Source: CAZOAR01 sp964577985 (GTDB lineage: Bacteria; Gemmatimonadota; CAZMKB01; CAZNLH01). From it: a DNA stretch of 64,000 nucleotides. Under the pieces are notes generated by a model. That model searched no databases and was not told the origin of the DNA. It was given only the letters and a program-made list of their open reading frames with translations. Below, one piece after another: positions 18,054-26,891 of the stretch. The first letter of the stretch is position 1, and each line of letters begins with the position of its first letter. Position numbers and translations under genes: made by a program. The stretch spans positions 26,723 through 90,722 of the forward strand of contig CAZOAR010000002.1 of assembly GCA_964577985.1 (NCBI GenBank), read 5' to 3'.

Positions 18054-19017
18054 ATTTCTGAAAAAGCTCGGTCGAAAAATAACGATACGCGTTGTCCGGT
18101 ATTATGGTCACGACAACCTGGCCCTCTGCCAGAGATTTTCCCACCTCCAGCGACGCGTATACGTTTGCACCTCCAGATATCCCGGTCAGGATCCCTTCCT
18201 CTCTGGCCAGGCGTCGGGCAGTGCTGATTGAATCTTCATCGCCGACCTGGATAACCTGGTCCACGAGTTCGGTACTCATCGTGCTCGGGACAAAGCCTTC
18301 TCCTATCCCCTGAATCTTATGAAACCCCGCCTCGCAGCCCGACATGACGGCGGAACCGGACGGTTCTACTACCACCCTCTTTACATCAGGAGACTTCCTG
18401 CTCAGAACCTCGGCGACCCCACTGAAGGTTCCACCAGTACCGCAGGCGGCGACGAAGGCGTCAAGCTTTCCGTTCGTTTGATCAAGGATCTCCCTGGCGG
18501 TTGCATTTGCGTGCGCGATGGGGTTGTCAGGATTTTCGAACTGATTCGGCATAAAAGCATTCGGTGTCTCTTCGACGATATCCTCGGCCCTCTTTACGGT
18601 GTTCTCTATATCCTCTTTTGTAAATCCTCTCTCGACATCGCCACAGGAAGGGACCTGCTCAACCCGCGCTCCCAGATACTCTATCAGCATCTTGCGCTCA
18701 CTGCTCATCGCCTCAGGCATCACCGCTATCATCTTGTATCCCTTCAGGGCGCACACCAGGGCGAGCCCGATACCGGTGTTTCCAGAGGTTGGCTCGACAA
18801 TCACCGAGCCTTCCTTTATCTGACCTCTCCTCTCCGCCTCTTCCAGCATGTGCAGGGCAATCCTGTCCTTGATACTCCCGCTCGGATTGTAGAACTCGAG
18901 CTTCGCCCATATCTCCGCCGGATTATCCTTCGATAATCGTTCAAGTTTCACTATGGGCGTGTTGCCAATCAGAGACAGCACGCTTTCGATTGGACCATCC
19001 ACTACTGTATCCTCCAC
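18052..19017 (-). CDS. cysK: cysteine synthase (O-acetylserine sulfhydrylase)
   Basis: A 321-residue fold-type II PLP enzyme. The PLP lysine lies in FYNPSGSIKDRIAL (about residue 47), followed by the substrate loop TSGNTGIGLA, the phosphate-binding GTGGTFSG and a C-terminal GISGGANV. It makes cysteine from O-acetylserine and sulfide. It has its own promoter (19085-19113) although ispE lies just upstream on the same strand. The CysK/CysM split cannot be decided by eye, but the motifs favour CysK. Confidence 0.9.
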   Translation of the reverse strand: MEDTVVDGPIESVLSLIGNTPIVKLERLSKDNPAEIWAKLEFYNPSGSIKDRIALHMLEEAERRGQIKEGSVIVEPTSGNTGIGLALVCALKGYKMIAVMPEAMSSERKMLIEYLGARVEQVPSCGDVERGFTKEDIENTVKRAEDIVEETPNAFMPNQFENPDNPIAHANATAREILDQTNGKLDAFVAACGTGGTFSGVAEVLSRKSPDVKRVVVEPSGSAVMSGCEAGFHKIQGIGEGFVPSTMSTELVDQVIQVGDEDSISTARRLAREEGILTGISGGANVYASLEVGKSLAEGQVVVTIIPDNAYRYFSTELFQK

Positions 19018-19084
19018 CAGTCATTGATACCATCAGTTCACGCCTGGCGCCGCAACCGCTTCTCTGGCGCCGAAGGGCCATCGT

Positions 19085-19113
19085 ATAGTAAGAGAAGTGC
19101 CGAAGGGTGTCAA
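19085..19113 (-). promoter_or_regulatory. sigma70-type promoter of cysK
   Basis: Minus strand: TTGACA (19108-19113), 17 nt, TACTAT (19085-19090), about 70 nt before the cysK start. Confidence 0.6.
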
Positions 19114-19138
19114 GAAGCGAAGCGGTAGAATCTTGCCT

Positions 19139-20062
19139 CTAATCCACCATTGGAATCTCGATGACCATCCCCTGCTCCAGAAAACTCGACTCGTACGCAT
19201 CAACCGGAAAGGTCTTCTCAATCTTCTCAAGGGCCAGGCTCATCTGTTTCTGATCCCGGAAGATCCCGAAAACCGATGATCCCGATCCGGCGAGGAGAGA
19301 TCCCTCGGCGCCCATACCGAGGAACGCATCCTTGATCTCCTTCAACTCTGGATGCCTGGCAAATATTACCTTCTCGAAGTCATTATGGAGGTGAGAGAGT
19401 ATCCACTCCTCCTGATTGAGGTTGTCAAATGAAACGATATCAGTTCCGGGGTAGTCTATCTCATCCATCTCATCCATCAGATGATACGCCGACTGGCTTG
19501 AGACTTCAAACCCGGGATAGCAGACTCCCACGTTGAGTGAGGGAACTGTGCGCAGCGGTATCAGCCGATCTCCGCGACCCCACGCCAGTGAAGACCCGCC
19601 ATACAGGAGAAACGGAACATCAGATCCAAGTTCACCCGCCAGACGATAGATACTGGTCTCCGGGAGAGGGCTCCCATACAGGAGGCTGAGTCCCCTCAGG
19701 GCCGCCGCTCCATCCGCTCCCCCGCCACCCAACCCGCCCCCGACGGGGATATGTTTCCTGATGGTAATGTCCACTCCCTCTTCCTGGCCGGTCTCCTGGA
19801 AGAATCGCTCAGCGGCCCTGCAGGCTATGTTCTCCGTCCCCCGGGGGATTCCTTCCTGGTCTTCCGGCTCGATCGAGAGGTTTATCCCGCCCGCGTTCCT
19901 TTTAAGCAGCACTTCATCCCGCAGGTCTATCGACTGGAACAGGGTCTCAATCAGGTGATAGCCCGAATTGCACGACTCCAGTATTCTCAGATAGAGGTTT
20001 ATCTTGCCCGACACAACGACCAGGACCTGGTCCAGAGCATTGCTTCCCGCTGTCTTATCCAT
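19139..20062 (-). CDS. ispE: 4-diphosphocytidyl-2-C-methyl-D-erythritol kinase
   Basis: A 307-residue GHMP kinase: GKINLYLRILE near the start (family consensus KINL.L.V), the ATP loop PVGGGLGGGGADGAAAL (about residue 103) and a C-terminal GSGSSVFGIF. It phosphorylates CDP-methylerythritol in the MEP route to isoprenoids. GGAGG precedes the ATG, which directly follows the stop of the upstream flippase-like gene. Its presence shows that isoprenoids are made by the MEP route, which matters for reading the HMG-CoA synthase operon at 7877-8923. Confidence 0.9.
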   Translation of the reverse strand: MDKTAGSNALDQVLVVVSGKINLYLRILESCNSGYHLIETLFQSIDLRDEVLLKRNAGGINLSIEPEDQEGIPRGTENIACRAAERFFQETGQEEGVDITIRKHIPVGGGLGGGGADGAAALRGLSLLYGSPLPETSIYRLAGELGSDVPFLLYGGSSLAWGRGDRLIPLRTVPSLNVGVCYPGFEVSSQSAYHLMDEMDEIDYPGTDIVSFDNLNQEEWILSHLHNDFEKVIFARHPELKEIKDAFLGMGAEGSLLAGSGSSVFGIFRDQKQMSLALEKIEKTFPVDAYESSFLEQGMVIEIPMVD

Positions 20063-21139
20063 TTATTCCTCCACGCTTGAATCTTCCATCTTTATCCTTT
20101 CCTCTGTCCTCTTCAACTCTTTCCACGTAAGATGTTCCTTGAGAAAATAGATGAAGCCTATCAAGGTTACCGGCAGGAAAGAAAGCATGTGGAACACACT
20201 CGAGTAACTGAGAGAAAGGTCCTTGGATATCCCGTAAACCATCAGCGCACGCTCTGTGAGCCACTGGTACGTGCCTATAAACGCGGGTGACGAGGGCGCC
20301 GCCAGACCAAGCGCGACTATGGAGAGGACGAAATACGGACCGGTACGCGGGACCTGGATACCGAAACTTTTCAGCGCGATCGAGATCGACCACCCGAGGA
20401 TCAACCAGTGTACAAACGAAAGGATTAACACGATCGCTATGAGGCGCCTGTCTCTCAGGATATCGAGCCCGTTGATAAAGCGGAGTATAAGCGATTCCAT
20501 CCTGGTTTTCATCTCGCTTGAGACGATTCTCCCCACATTCGAGATAACACCGGCAAACCTCTCGGGCCACAGCATCATTGACACAACGAAGACGCACAGG
20601 AAAACGAAGATACCAGTCCCGTACCACCCGACGACAACCACCCACCCTGGAAACGTAAACGTATAGAAGACAAAGAGGAGAATAGTCAGCAGGGTAAATC
20701 CGTCGAAGAGTCTTTCAACGACTATCGTTGCCATCGCCGCGCTCCCGCTGATCTTCTCTTTTCGCGAGATGACATATGCTTTCACAAATTCGCCAAGCCT
20801 TGCCGGCAACAGGTTGTTGGCCATAAAACCTATCATCGTCGCGGAGAAGAGCGAAGCAAACGATATCTTCTTCCGGGGAAGGAGGAGATACCCCCACCGG
20901 ATGGCACGGAGGGGAAACTGGATCATTGACACGAGGCAGGCGAGTCCCAGGGCCTTGTAGTCGGCGGTGATAAGATAATAGCGGATCTTCTCCAGATGGA
21001 GATCAGGGTTGAATATCTTTCTCGATTGAAGATGGATTATGCCATATGACAATTCCTTGAGATCGTGATTGAGGATTACCAGTCCAAGGAAAAATAAGCC
21101 CAGGAGAGGGCCGGCCCACTTCTTCCAGCTCACGAGCAA
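20063..21139 (-). CDS. lysylphosphatidylglycerol synthase-like (UPF0104) membrane protein
   Basis: The 358-residue protein has about eight hydrophobic helices and family signatures: FPLRAIRWGYLL, GFMANNLLPARLGEFVKAY (about residue 85), a central VVERLFDGFTLL, and SSPAFIGTYQWLTERALMVYG near the C-terminus. These flippase-like proteins move lipid-linked substrates across the inner membrane, but this one lacks the catalytic domain of MprF. The start is TTG at 21139 (AGGAG four bases upstream); a GTG two codons later is possible. ispE follows without a gap. The substrate is not predictable. Confidence 0.85.
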   Translation of the reverse strand: MLVSWKKWAGPLLGLFFLGLVILNHDLKELSYGIIHLQSRKIFNPDLHLEKIRYYLITADYKALGLACLVSMIQFPLRAIRWGYLLLPRKKISFASLFSATMIGFMANNLLPARLGEFVKAYVISRKEKISGSAAMATIVVERLFDGFTLLTILLFVFYTFTFPGWVVVVGWYGTGIFVFLCVFVVSMMLWPERFAGVISNVGRIVSSEMKTRMESLILRFINGLDILRDRRLIAIVLILSFVHWLILGWSISIALKSFGIQVPRTGPYFVLSIVALGLAAPSSPAFIGTYQWLTERALMVYGISKDLSLSYSSVFHMLSFLPVTLIGFIYFLKEHLTWKELKRTEERIKMEDSSVEE

Positions 21140-21200
21140 TTATCTCCTATCCCATGCGGCTCTCAGGACACACAACCTCAGAGGTTCGGCTCCGTCTCCC

Positions 21201-22340
21201 TCAATTGACATCGAGAACCTTCTTGTGGATCTCTATCGGTTCCGTTTCCAGTTCCTTTTCTTCCACCATTCTCAGGGGAATCGGGTAACAGAGGAGCGTA
21301 ACTTCCAGCCGATCCAGGTTCTCCAGGAGCGGGACTTTAGAGATACCCGTTCGTTTCCCGCCCGGATCAATACGGTCGTCTTTGAGGATCGATCTAGCGT
21401 TCCAGATGTCCACGGAATCGTCATCCGCCATCTCAAACTCCACTCCGAGCCTGAATCCCACATCCTCGAACAGTTCCCTGCCGTCTCCATCCAGACCGAC
21501 GATACTTACCACGAGTTCCCTCAGCGGAGATCCCCCCGGTAACTTATGGCCCGATCCATTGTTTGATATAGTAGTTCTCACATTGACCGAATCCGAGGAT
21601 ACCGTCAGCGTCGCCGAGAAGGTGCAGGCCTTCTGAAGCATCTCAGCCCTTTGTCCACCGGAGAACCGATGGCTCGAGACATCGCCCCTGACTTTCCCGT
21701 AGTTTGAAGCCCTGGCCGTCGACTCCGGCATGTGGCAGTCCCGGCAGCTTTTTCCCGCCGTTCTCGATCTGTTCTCTTTCCATGATTCATAATCAGAATA
21801 GATGAGAACACCATACTCATTCCTCAGATGATGACACGTCGCACAGTAGTCCGCCGTTCCAAAGCCATCTTCTTCCTTGATCCCATGGTATATCGATTCT
21901 CCTCGGCCTGTACGGCCAACCTTGTCGTTTCCGGGACGGGATTGAAACTCGGTTATGCCTGAACGCTCACGCAACACTGATAGTGAGTGGCAGTAATCGC
22001 AATTAACGCCTTCACGCGAGATTCCCTTCATGACCTTCGTGTCTCCACTGTTCCACGCGACCGGGGCGTGACACGAAAGACACTTCACATCTTCTTCCCT
22101 GGATTTGACGGCGGCGTACAGGTCCTGAAAGAGGGAATCCTCCCACGATACCGCGTGAAAAGATCTCTCCCACTCGTGGTAGATGTTGCTGTGGCACGAT
22201 TCGCACACAAGAGAGGACTCGTAGCTCTTCTCTGTCGCGAACAGGTTGCCGGGCAGAGAGGGAGCCGTGAGAAGGACCGGCAGAAGGACCGGCAGCAATT
22301 CCCAGGTCCGGAATCGATGATACATCTCTATCGGGGACAA
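21201..22340 (-). CDS. exported pentaheme cytochrome c (cytochrome c554-like)
   Basis: The 379-residue product has a signal peptide (hydrophobic run to about residue 35) and five heme-binding CXXCH motifs: CESCH, CLSCH, CDYCH, CATCH and CRDCH. The first is followed by NIYHEWERSFHAVSW, the pattern of cytochrome c554-type modules. A C-terminal beta domain with GSGHKLPGG follows, as in many multiheme proteins. It should carry electrons in the periplasm. The start is TTG at 22340 (GGAG 7 nt upstream); the ATG at 22325 lacks a ribosome site. It lies 20 bases after the cyclase gene. Confidence 0.88.
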   Translation of the reverse strand: MSPIEMYHRFRTWELLPVLLPVLLTAPSLPGNLFATEKSYESSLVCESCHSNIYHEWERSFHAVSWEDSLFQDLYAAVKSREEDVKCLSCHAPVAWNSGDTKVMKGISREGVNCDYCHSLSVLRERSGITEFQSRPGNDKVGRTGRGESIYHGIKEEDGFGTADYCATCHHLRNEYGVLIYSDYESWKENRSRTAGKSCRDCHMPESTARASNYGKVRGDVSSHRFSGGQRAEMLQKACTFSATLTVSSDSVNVRTTISNNGSGHKLPGGSPLRELVVSIVGLDGDGRELFEDVGFRLGVEFEMADDDSVDIWNARSILKDDRIDPGGKRTGISKVPLLENLDRLEVTLLCYPIPLRMVEEKELETEPIEIHKKVLDVN

Positions 22341-22359
22341 GACTCACTCCAGTCGGTAA

Positions 22360-22989
22360 TCATTCGACTGCCCGCAGGATCACCCTGGCTGGCGCGCCAT
22401 CGACTCCATCCAGCTTCAAGGGAAGGCAGATAAGCTCATACTCACCGCCCTCAATTCCTCTGAGATCCAGGCCCTCGATCAGCCCTGTTCCCGCGGAGAG
22501 AAAGATGTGGTGTGTTGGCGCTTCCTCGAGACCATATTTCTCCACCGAGAGGTAATCGATACCCACTGTCTTCACTCCGATGTCAACGAGATGAGACGCA
22601 GCCTCCTCAGAGATGTAGACGAAGTCCCTCTGGAACGGGCCCTTCTCCCACAGGAGCGAATTCGAAGTCTTGAATATCACTCGATCTCCCCTCCGGATGT
22701 CCAGCGATTCCAGATCTCCCTTTCCTATGCACGTACTTGCCGTCATGGTGTGAACCACGGCCCTGCCTACAAAAAGATCGAGGGGGAGCTTATCGACACT
22801 GTCTCCGCCGCCGACAAAATGAAGAGGAGCGTCGACGTGCGTTCCCGTGTGACAGCCAGCCCTCAACCCCGAGACATTCGCGCCCGCCCCATTCTCTATC
22901 GAATGCAACCTGTGGACCTCCAGGTCCGGCTCTCCCGGCCATACCGGCATTCCGGGCCTCAGGTGTACTGAGATATCATATATCTTCAT
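22360..22989 (-). CDS. cyclase family protein (kynurenine formamidase-like metal hydrolase)
   Basis: A 209-residue protein of the cyclase/KynB family. The metal-binding motif HTGTHVDAPLHF lies near residue 47, preceded by ISVHLRPGMPVWPGEP and followed by VGIDYLSVEKYG and a C-terminal PLKLDGVDGAPARVIL. Members hydrolyse N-formylkynurenine or cyclic amides with a zinc- or manganese-bound water. No tryptophan catabolic genes lie nearby, so the substrate is open. The ATG at 22989 is chosen because the family starts at MKIYDIS; a longer frame upstream looks non-family. Confidence 0.85.
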   Translation of the reverse strand: MKIYDISVHLRPGMPVWPGEPDLEVHRLHSIENGAGANVSGLRAGCHTGTHVDAPLHFVGGGDSVDKLPLDLFVGRAVVHTMTASTCIGKGDLESLDIRRGDRVIFKTSNSLLWEKGPFQRDFVYISEEAASHLVDIGVKTVGIDYLSVEKYGLEEAPTHHIFLSAGTGLIEGLDLRGIEGGEYELICLPLKLDGVDGAPARVILRAVE

Positions 22990-23060
22990 CCTCGCTGGAG
23001 CCTCTCCCTTCTTCCGGATACGAGATTCGTCCCCGGGAAACACCACCTGAATTTTGAAGA

Positions 23061-23089
23061 AGCTTAACATTATTCAGCCGATAAGTCAA
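23061..23089 (-). promoter_or_regulatory. sigma70-type promoter of the cyclase/pentaheme genes
   Basis: Minus strand: TTGACT (23084-23089), 17 nt, TAAGCT (23061-23066). It is divergent from the glnA promoter 25 bases away. Confidence 0.5.
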
Positions 23090-23114
23090 TCGACCCGCGA
23101 GTGCCGCAAAAAGG

Positions 23115-23144
23115 TTGACAAACACTCCCGCACTTCGGTAGACT
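23115..23144 (+). promoter_or_regulatory. sigma70-type promoter of glnA
   Basis: TTGACA at 23115-23120, 18 nt, TAGACT at 23139-23144; the -10 lies within CGGTA-GACT-TACCG (23137-23150), a 5-4-5 inverted repeat that could be an operator. Confidence 0.55.
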
Positions 23145-23173
23145 TACCGGTATTGAGCCCAAAAGGAGGAAAT

Positions 23174-24499
23174 ATGGCCCATACAAAGGAAGAAGTCCTT
23201 CGAATAATCGAAGAACTCGACGTCAAGTTCATTTACCTGTGGTTTACGGATATCCTCGGCATGCCGAAGAGCTTCGCGATTCCAGCGCATGAAGCGGAAA
23301 ACGCGTTGAACACCGGGATGGGGTTCGATGGTTCGTCGATCGAGGGTTTCACAAGGATCCAGGAGAGCGACATGATCGCCTTTCCTGATCCGGGTACATT
23401 CAAGATCCTCCCGTGGCAGTCTAACGGTTTCCTTATCGGTAGAATCTTCTGTGACATTCTTCGACCCGACGGCTCTCCCTACGAAGGTGATCCGAGATAT
23501 ATACTCAAGAAGAACCTGGAGTACATCGGCAGCAAAGGGTACACGTATTATGTGGGCCCCGAGCTTGAATATTTTTATTTCCCCGATCAGCATGACCCGA
23601 CGCCCCTCGACAAGGGAGGATATTTTGATCTCCTGCCTCTCGACATGGGAACGGATCTCCGCAAGGAGACGATAAAACACCTCGAGGAGATGGGTATCCA
23701 GGTGGAATACAGCCATCATGAGGTCGGCAACGGCCAGCACGAAATAGACCTCCACTATATGGACGCCTTGACGATGGCCGACAACGTGATGACGTATAAG
23801 ATGATCGTAAAACGGGTGGCGCACGACAGGGGTGTGTATGCCACGTTCATGCCCAAGCCGATCTTCGGCATGAACGGCAGCGGGATGCACGTGCACCAGT
23901 CCCTCTTCGAGGGAGAGAAAAACTCCTTTTTCGAGCCGTCCGCCGAAAACCATCTGTCGGACGTAGCGAAACACTACATTTCAGGTCTGTTGAAACACTC
24001 ACGGGCTATTACATGCGTGACTAACCAGTGGGTGAACTCGTACAAGCGGCTTGTCCCCGGTTATGAGGCACCCGTTTACGTCTCGTGGGCGACAAAGAAC
24101 CGCTCGGCACTCATCCGTGTTCCGGATTACAAGCCCGGCAAGGAGGGAGCGACGAGGATCGAGTATCGCTCTCCTGATCCCGCCTGCAACCCCTACCTGG
24201 CATTTGCGGTCATGCTTCGCAGCGGTTTTGAAGGTATCGAGAGGAAGTACGAACTATCTCCGCCAGTCGGGAACAACATCTACGACATGACCGATGAAGA
24301 ACGCAGAGATGCGGGTATAGCGAACCTCCCCGCGGACCTGTGGGAGGCGATAAACCTTATGGAGGAGAGTGAGCTCATAAAGGAGACCGTCGGAGAGCAC
24401 ATCTTCTCACAGTTTCTGCGGAGCAAGAAGATCACCTGGGAAAAATACAGGGCACACGTAACCCAGTACGAGATAGACACGTTCCTCCCGATCCTTTGA
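23174..24499 (+). CDS. glnA: glutamine synthetase type I
   Basis: A 441-residue GS with MGFDGSSIEGF, the catalytic NGSGMHVHQSLF (His and Gly of the glutamate site, about residue 240), the ATP-site KPGKEGATRIEYRSPDPACNPYLAFAVML and a C-terminal YEIDTFLPIL. The length and the NIYDMTDEER segment in place of the NLYDLPPEE adenylylation loop suggest the shorter GSI-alpha form, which is feedback-inhibited and not adenylylated. The start at 23174 has AAAAGGAGG five bases upstream; in-frame codons before it overlap the promoter and are not coding. It assimilates ammonium in the cytoplasm. Confidence 0.93.
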   Translation: MAHTKEEVLRIIEELDVKFIYLWFTDILGMPKSFAIPAHEAENALNTGMGFDGSSIEGFTRIQESDMIAFPDPGTFKILPWQSNGFLIGRIFCDILRPDGSPYEGDPRYILKKNLEYIGSKGYTYYVGPELEYFYFPDQHDPTPLDKGGYFDLLPLDMGTDLRKETIKHLEEMGIQVEYSHHEVGNGQHEIDLHYMDALTMADNVMTYKMIVKRVAHDRGVYATFMPKPIFGMNGSGMHVHQSLFEGEKNSFFEPSAENHLSDVAKHYISGLLKHSRAITCVTNQWVNSYKRLVPGYEAPVYVSWATKNRSALIRVPDYKPGKEGATRIEYRSPDPACNPYLAFAVMLRSGFEGIERKYELSPPVGNNIYDMTDEERRDAGIANLPADLWEAINLMEESELIKETVGEHIFSQFLRSKKITWEKYRAHVTQYEIDTFLPIL

Positions 24500-24621
24500 T
24501 CGTTGGACGTGCTCTGAAGCAGACGAGCGCATATCTGTCGCCCCACTTCCACCGGGGATGACGGTGAACCGGGACAACACAGGGCGCGTACTTCCAGCAC
24601 GGTACAGCCCCACGGATCAAT

Positions 24622-25764
24622 TCACGACTGAATAAGGGCGATCAGCCTCTCCGCAATTCCGTCCCAGGTGTAACCCTTCTCGATCCGATGGCGGCCGTTT
24701 TTCCCCATGCGGCGGGCAAGTTCCCTGTTCGACAACAGCATGATGGTCTTGCCGGCAATCTGGCGTGGATCTGCTGGATCTACAATGAATCCCGTTTCGC
24801 CGTCTGAGATGGCATCCGACACACCGCCGGAGTCGCCCCCTATCACCGGTTTTTCACAGGCGTTCGCCTCGAGGTATGTTATGCCGAACCCTTCCGTGTC
24901 ACCTTCTATTTCCCTGCTCGGCATGAGGTAGACGTCGCAGAGGTTGTAAAACAGACGCAACTCCTCCGGCATGGCGTATCCCGCGAAAACGACATGATCA
25001 GCAATACCGAGTGATTCCGACTGCGCCTCGAGTTCACGGCAATATAGATCATCCCGCGGACCGCATATGATGTATTTTACGTCAGGGAACCTCCTCACTA
25101 TTTCTGGCAATGCCGCGATCACGCGGTCGTGCCCCTTGCGACGGATCACCCGCGCCAGCGTGAGGATTATTCTCTCATTTGATAGCCCTAAACGCTGCTT
25201 CAGTAACGATGTGTCCCTGTCTGGATAGAATCTCTCTATGTCTACCCCGTTTGGAAGCACCACACACTGCCCCTTCCCCAGACCAAACTGATCAATTATG
25301 TGACGCCGGGTAAACCGGCTGACGGCGATCACCAGCGTACTCTTCTCAAGCGTGCGTCTGAGCCACTTCCTTTTCAGACGGGTCATCTTCCGGGTGACTT
25401 CAAGTCCGTGAACAACCGTCACGAGCGGTATCTCCCTGGCGCGGGCCGTGCCGACCAGCCCCCTGGCGACGTTCCAGGTGGTTGCAATCACCAGGTCGGC
25501 CTCGGCGCCAGATGCGAAATATCGCCTGATCGCCCTGCGGCAGAATATAGTACGCCACCTTCGCCATCCCTCACCCTCTATCAGGCTCAGTTCATACACT
25601 CCATCCCGCCTGACCGGTGGAGATTCCGCTCGATCCCGGCTGAAGACCACAACTCTGTGACCTTGCCCGCTCAGGCCGGCGGCAATGCCGGATGCCCACT
25701 CAGATATCCCGCCGCTGTATGGAGGAAAGTCTTCCGAGAAAATCAGGATGGTTCTTCTTTTCAT
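24622..25764 (-). CDS. GT4 family glycosyltransferase
   Basis: A 380-residue GT-B glycosyltransferase: N-terminal FSEDFPPYSGGISEWASGIA (glycine loop), a central LTLARVIRRKGHDRVIAALP, and the EX7E-type donor site in EGFGITYLEANACEKPVIGG (about residue 288), then DSGGVSDA. Such enzymes add hexoses to lipids, glycans or small acceptors. It follows tsaD by 19 bases and probably rides on the same transcript. The ATG at 25764 starts at the family N-terminus; the frame is open for 57 more codons upstream inside tsaD, which I do not count as coding. The acceptor is unknown. Confidence 0.85.
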   Translation of the reverse strand: MKRRTILIFSEDFPPYSGGISEWASGIAAGLSGQGHRVVVFSRDRAESPPVRRDGVYELSLIEGEGWRRWRTIFCRRAIRRYFASGAEADLVIATTWNVARGLVGTARAREIPLVTVVHGLEVTRKMTRLKRKWLRRTLEKSTLVIAVSRFTRRHIIDQFGLGKGQCVVLPNGVDIERFYPDRDTSLLKQRLGLSNERIILTLARVIRRKGHDRVIAALPEIVRRFPDVKYIICGPRDDLYCRELEAQSESLGIADHVVFAGYAMPEELRLFYNLCDVYLMPSREIEGDTEGFGITYLEANACEKPVIGGDSGGVSDAISDGETGFIVDPADPRQIAGKTIMLLSNRELARRMGKNGRHRIEKGYTWDGIAERLIALIQS

Positions 25765-25783
25765 CTGTGAAATACCCGCTCGT

Positions 25784-26797
25784 TTACGGGAAGGGAAGAT
25801 TAGGCAGGGCGTCGATATCGAGATCGTCCTCTCTTCCGCGCTGATAATGGAACAGGGCGGTCCTGGCAACCATAGCCCCATTGTCGGTACAGAGAAGAGG
25901 AGACGGGTAGAACAAAGACCCGCCCCTCTCGCCAACCGCTTTCAGGAGTTCATCCCGAAGCCTGCGATTGCTCGCCACGCCACCCGCAAGTACCAGTCTG
26001 GATATGCCCAGATCCTCCATTGCCATCATGCTTTTGCGGACCAGGAGCTCAACAGCCGCTGACTGGAAAGAAGCGCAAATGTCTGCAATGTGGCTTTTCT
26101 GATCTGTATCTTCGCGAGACTTGCAGAAGTTGACCACCGCGGTTTTCAGTCCGCTGTAACTGAAATCATAGCTCGAAGCCTTGTCGGCACTGCCGGACAT
26201 GGGTTTAGGAAATCCCGCAAAATGCTCATTGCCACCTTCTGCTGCCTTCTCCACGGACGGTCCTCCCGGGAAGGGAAGGCCCAGCAGTCTGGCTACCTTG
26301 TCGAACGCCTCCCCTACTGCGTCGTCCCGCGTCCTCCCCAGGAGAGAATAAGAGCCCCAATCTTTCACCTCTGCAAGTGTCGTATGGCCACCCGAGACTA
26401 TGAGCCCGATGAAGGGCCCGGAGAGGTCAGGACGCTCCAGCAGATTGGCGAACAGATGAGCTTCGACGTGGTTGACACCGATAAGGGGTCGATCGAGTGA
26501 CAGGGAGAGGCCTTTTGCGGTGGCGAGCCCGACGAGAATGGAGCCTATGAGACCGGGACCATGAGTCACACCTATTATGTCTATGTCTCCGAGTTCACAC
26601 GACGCCCTCTTCATGGCTTCCCGGATAATCGGCAGCAGGGTTCGCAGGTGCGCCCTGGATGCTATCTCCGGGACTACACCTCCATATCGTATGTGCTCGT
26701 CCTGGGTAAGGACGATGTGCGCCCTCAGTTTGTCTTCTCCCTCGAGGATCGCCACCGAGGTCTCGTCGCACGACGTCTCGATGCCAAGTGTCAGCAT
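25784..26797 (-). CDS. tsaD: tRNA N6-threonylcarbamoyladenosine synthase catalytic subunit
   Basis: A 337-residue ASKHA-fold protein beginning MLTLGIETSCDETSVAI, with the metal site VNHVEAHLFA (about residue 110), GLIVSGGHTTL and a C-terminal GGVASNRRLRDEL...CTDNGAMVA. It transfers threonylcarbamoyl to A37 of ANN-decoding tRNAs, together with TsaB and TsaE, which are not in the window. The ATG at 26797 is supported by GGAG nine bases upstream. Confidence 0.95.
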   Translation of the reverse strand: MLTLGIETSCDETSVAILEGEDKLRAHIVLTQDEHIRYGGVVPEIASRAHLRTLLPIIREAMKRASCELGDIDIIGVTHGPGLIGSILVGLATAKGLSLSLDRPLIGVNHVEAHLFANLLERPDLSGPFIGLIVSGGHTTLAEVKDWGSYSLLGRTRDDAVGEAFDKVARLLGLPFPGGPSVEKAAEGGNEHFAGFPKPMSGSADKASSYDFSYSGLKTAVVNFCKSREDTDQKSHIADICASFQSAAVELLVRKSMMAMEDLGISRLVLAGGVASNRRLRDELLKAVGERGGSLFYPSPLLCTDNGAMVARTALFHYQRGREDDLDIDALPNLPFP

Positions 26798-26891
26798 AAT
26801 CTGAAACTCCGTCAAGAGGTGTACTTTGTTCGCCTATAAGATAATAAATTCCGGGATGGATACCAGCCTGTGGGATGATGGGCGGGTCCGT